From the NCBI RefSeq assembly GCF_001695835.1, contig NZ_MBSO01000073.1, positions 124,001-188,000 on the forward strand: a DNA stretch of 64,000 nucleotides, in the 5' to 3' direction. Every line of letters starts with the position of its first letter. The stretch's first letter is position 1. The stretch comes from Ensifer sp. LC11. GTDB taxonomy: Bacteria > Pseudomonadota > Alphaproteobacteria > Rhizobiales > Rhizobiaceae. The notes beneath the pieces are model-generated. The model did not search any database. It was not told the DNA's origin and saw only the letters and a list, made by a program, of their open reading frames with translations. The position numbers and the translations under genes are program-made. Below, piece after piece: positions 63,374 through 64,000 of the stretch.

Positions 63374-64000
63374 CTATTTTGACGCCTGCCGCTCCAGATC
63401 TGCGCGAATATCTTCCAGCCGACGTATCTGCCGGCCGTCCACATCGAAGTTAGCAGGTGCAAGCCAGCTTTCGAATGCGGCATTGAGCAGCGGCCACTCG
63501 CCGTCGACCATCGAGAACCAGGCCGTGTCGCGGTTGCCGCCCTTCGATATCATGTGCTGACGGAAAACGCCTTCGAAGGTGAAGCCGAGGCGCGCGGCCG
63601 TTTTGCGACTCGCCTCGTTCTCGTTGTGGCATTTCCATTCGTAGCGGCGATAGCCAAGGTCCTCGAAGACGTGCTTTGCCATCAGGTAGTGAACTTCGGT
63701 CGAGAGCGGCGAACGCGCCATGGCGGCGCCATGGGCAACAGCGCCCACCTCAACGACACCATTGGCCGGATCGGCACGCATGTAGTTGGCCATGCCGACG
63801 ATGATGCCGGTCGCCTTGTCGCGGAAGACCTCCGTGACCCAGCCGGACTTCTCCTGTGCGGCCGTCAGCCAGGCATCGAAATCCTCGATCCCCTTGAAAT
63901 CCGGCTGTGTGAAATACTTCAGCAGCGGATTGATCGCCAGGCCGCCGAACCCGTCCCAGAGATCCTGCAGATGCCGTTCACGCTCGTAAGGTTCGAGCTT
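63374..64000 (-). CDS. GNAT N-acetyltransferase, RimJ/RimL type (5' end outside window)
   Basis: The frame is open from 64000 down to the stop at 63374, giving 208 residues without a start in view. The sequence is a RimJ/RimL-type GNAT: 'WVTEVFRDKATGIIVGMANYMRAD', 'GAAMARSPLSTEVHYLMAKHVFEDLGYRRYEWKCHNENEASRKTAARLGFTFEGVFRQHM'. It acetylates an N-terminal or side-chain amine; the substrate is unknown. An internal ATG at 63793 would give a shortened and probably non-functional protein. Confidence 0.9.
   Translation of the reverse strand, partial: KLEPYERERHLQDLWDGFGGLAINPLLKYFTQPDFKGIEDFDAWLTAAQEKSGWVTEVFRDKATGIIVGMANYMRADPANGVVEVGAVAHGAAMARSPLSTEVHYLMAKHVFEDLGYRRYEWKCHNENEASRKTAARLGFTFEGVFRQHMISKGGNRDTAWFSMVDGEWPLLNAAFESWLAPANFDVDGRQIRRLEDIRADLERQASK

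Overview
The window is GC-rich chromosomal DNA from an alphaproteobacterium of the Rhizobiales, most likely Sinorhizobium/Ensifer or a close relative. The evidence is a glgP-glgB-glgC-glgA-pgm-glgX glycogen cluster, a heterotetrameric sarcosine oxidase operon soxBDAG, a split transhydrogenase pntAA-pntAB-pntB, an ornithine decarboxylase very like rhizobial Odc2, DUF992 and DUF1007 proteins, and two perfect CtrA-type boxes. I see no insertion sequence, prophage, CRISPR array, tRNA or rRNA. Genus assignment and gene names come from recalled protein similarity, not from a search.

Layout. 1-2.3 kb: end of a GGDEF protein, then a LysR regulator divergent from an aldo/keto reductase. 2.5-9.1 kb: three genes of the transglutaminase / circularly permuted ATP-grasp / alpha-E class, a predicted peptide-ligase system with no known product. 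9.3-10.6 kb: a TadG-like von Willebrand A protein. 10.8-21.9 kb: glycogen synthesis and breakdown. 22-23.1 kb: a MaoC-type hydratase and an acetyltransferase resembling streptothricin acetyltransferases. 23.1-28.2 kb: soxBDAG on the minus strand. 28.6-34.3 kb: ribosomal protein bS21, a TPR lipoprotein, a DUF992 protein, the transhydrogenase operon and a small cytochrome oxidase subunit. 34.5-37.9 kb: a FeeM-like acyltransferase behind two CtrA boxes, and a GGDEF-EAL protein whose GGDEF motif is altered to MGDEF. 38.3-42.7 kb: peptidase C26, D-2-hydroxyacid dehydrogenase with LacI regulator, MarR regulator divergent from a creatininase-family protein. 42.8-46.2 kb: a flippase and two glycosyltransferases. 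46.4-49.4 kb: a coupled COG0523 metallochaperone / WD40 / serine acetyltransferase operon. 49.5-53.0 kb: an MFS transporter, then a multicopper oxidase-ZIP operon preceded by two Fur/Mur-type boxes. 53.3-64 kb: mixed small genes, including an AT-rich divergent promoter between a small exported protein and an outer-membrane barrel, ornithine decarboxylase with a long structured leader, and a DUF1007-NicO metal exporter pair.

The most interesting parts are (i) the translationally coupled two-domain multicopper oxidase and ZIP transporter with an N-terminal extracytoplasmic domain, behind metal-regulator boxes, which looks like an oxidase-assisted metal importer; (ii) the transglutaminase/ATP-grasp/alpha-E cluster; (iii) the CtrA-box-controlled FeeM-like synthase; and (iv) several clean dyads or phased repeats in promoters with an adjacent candidate regulator.
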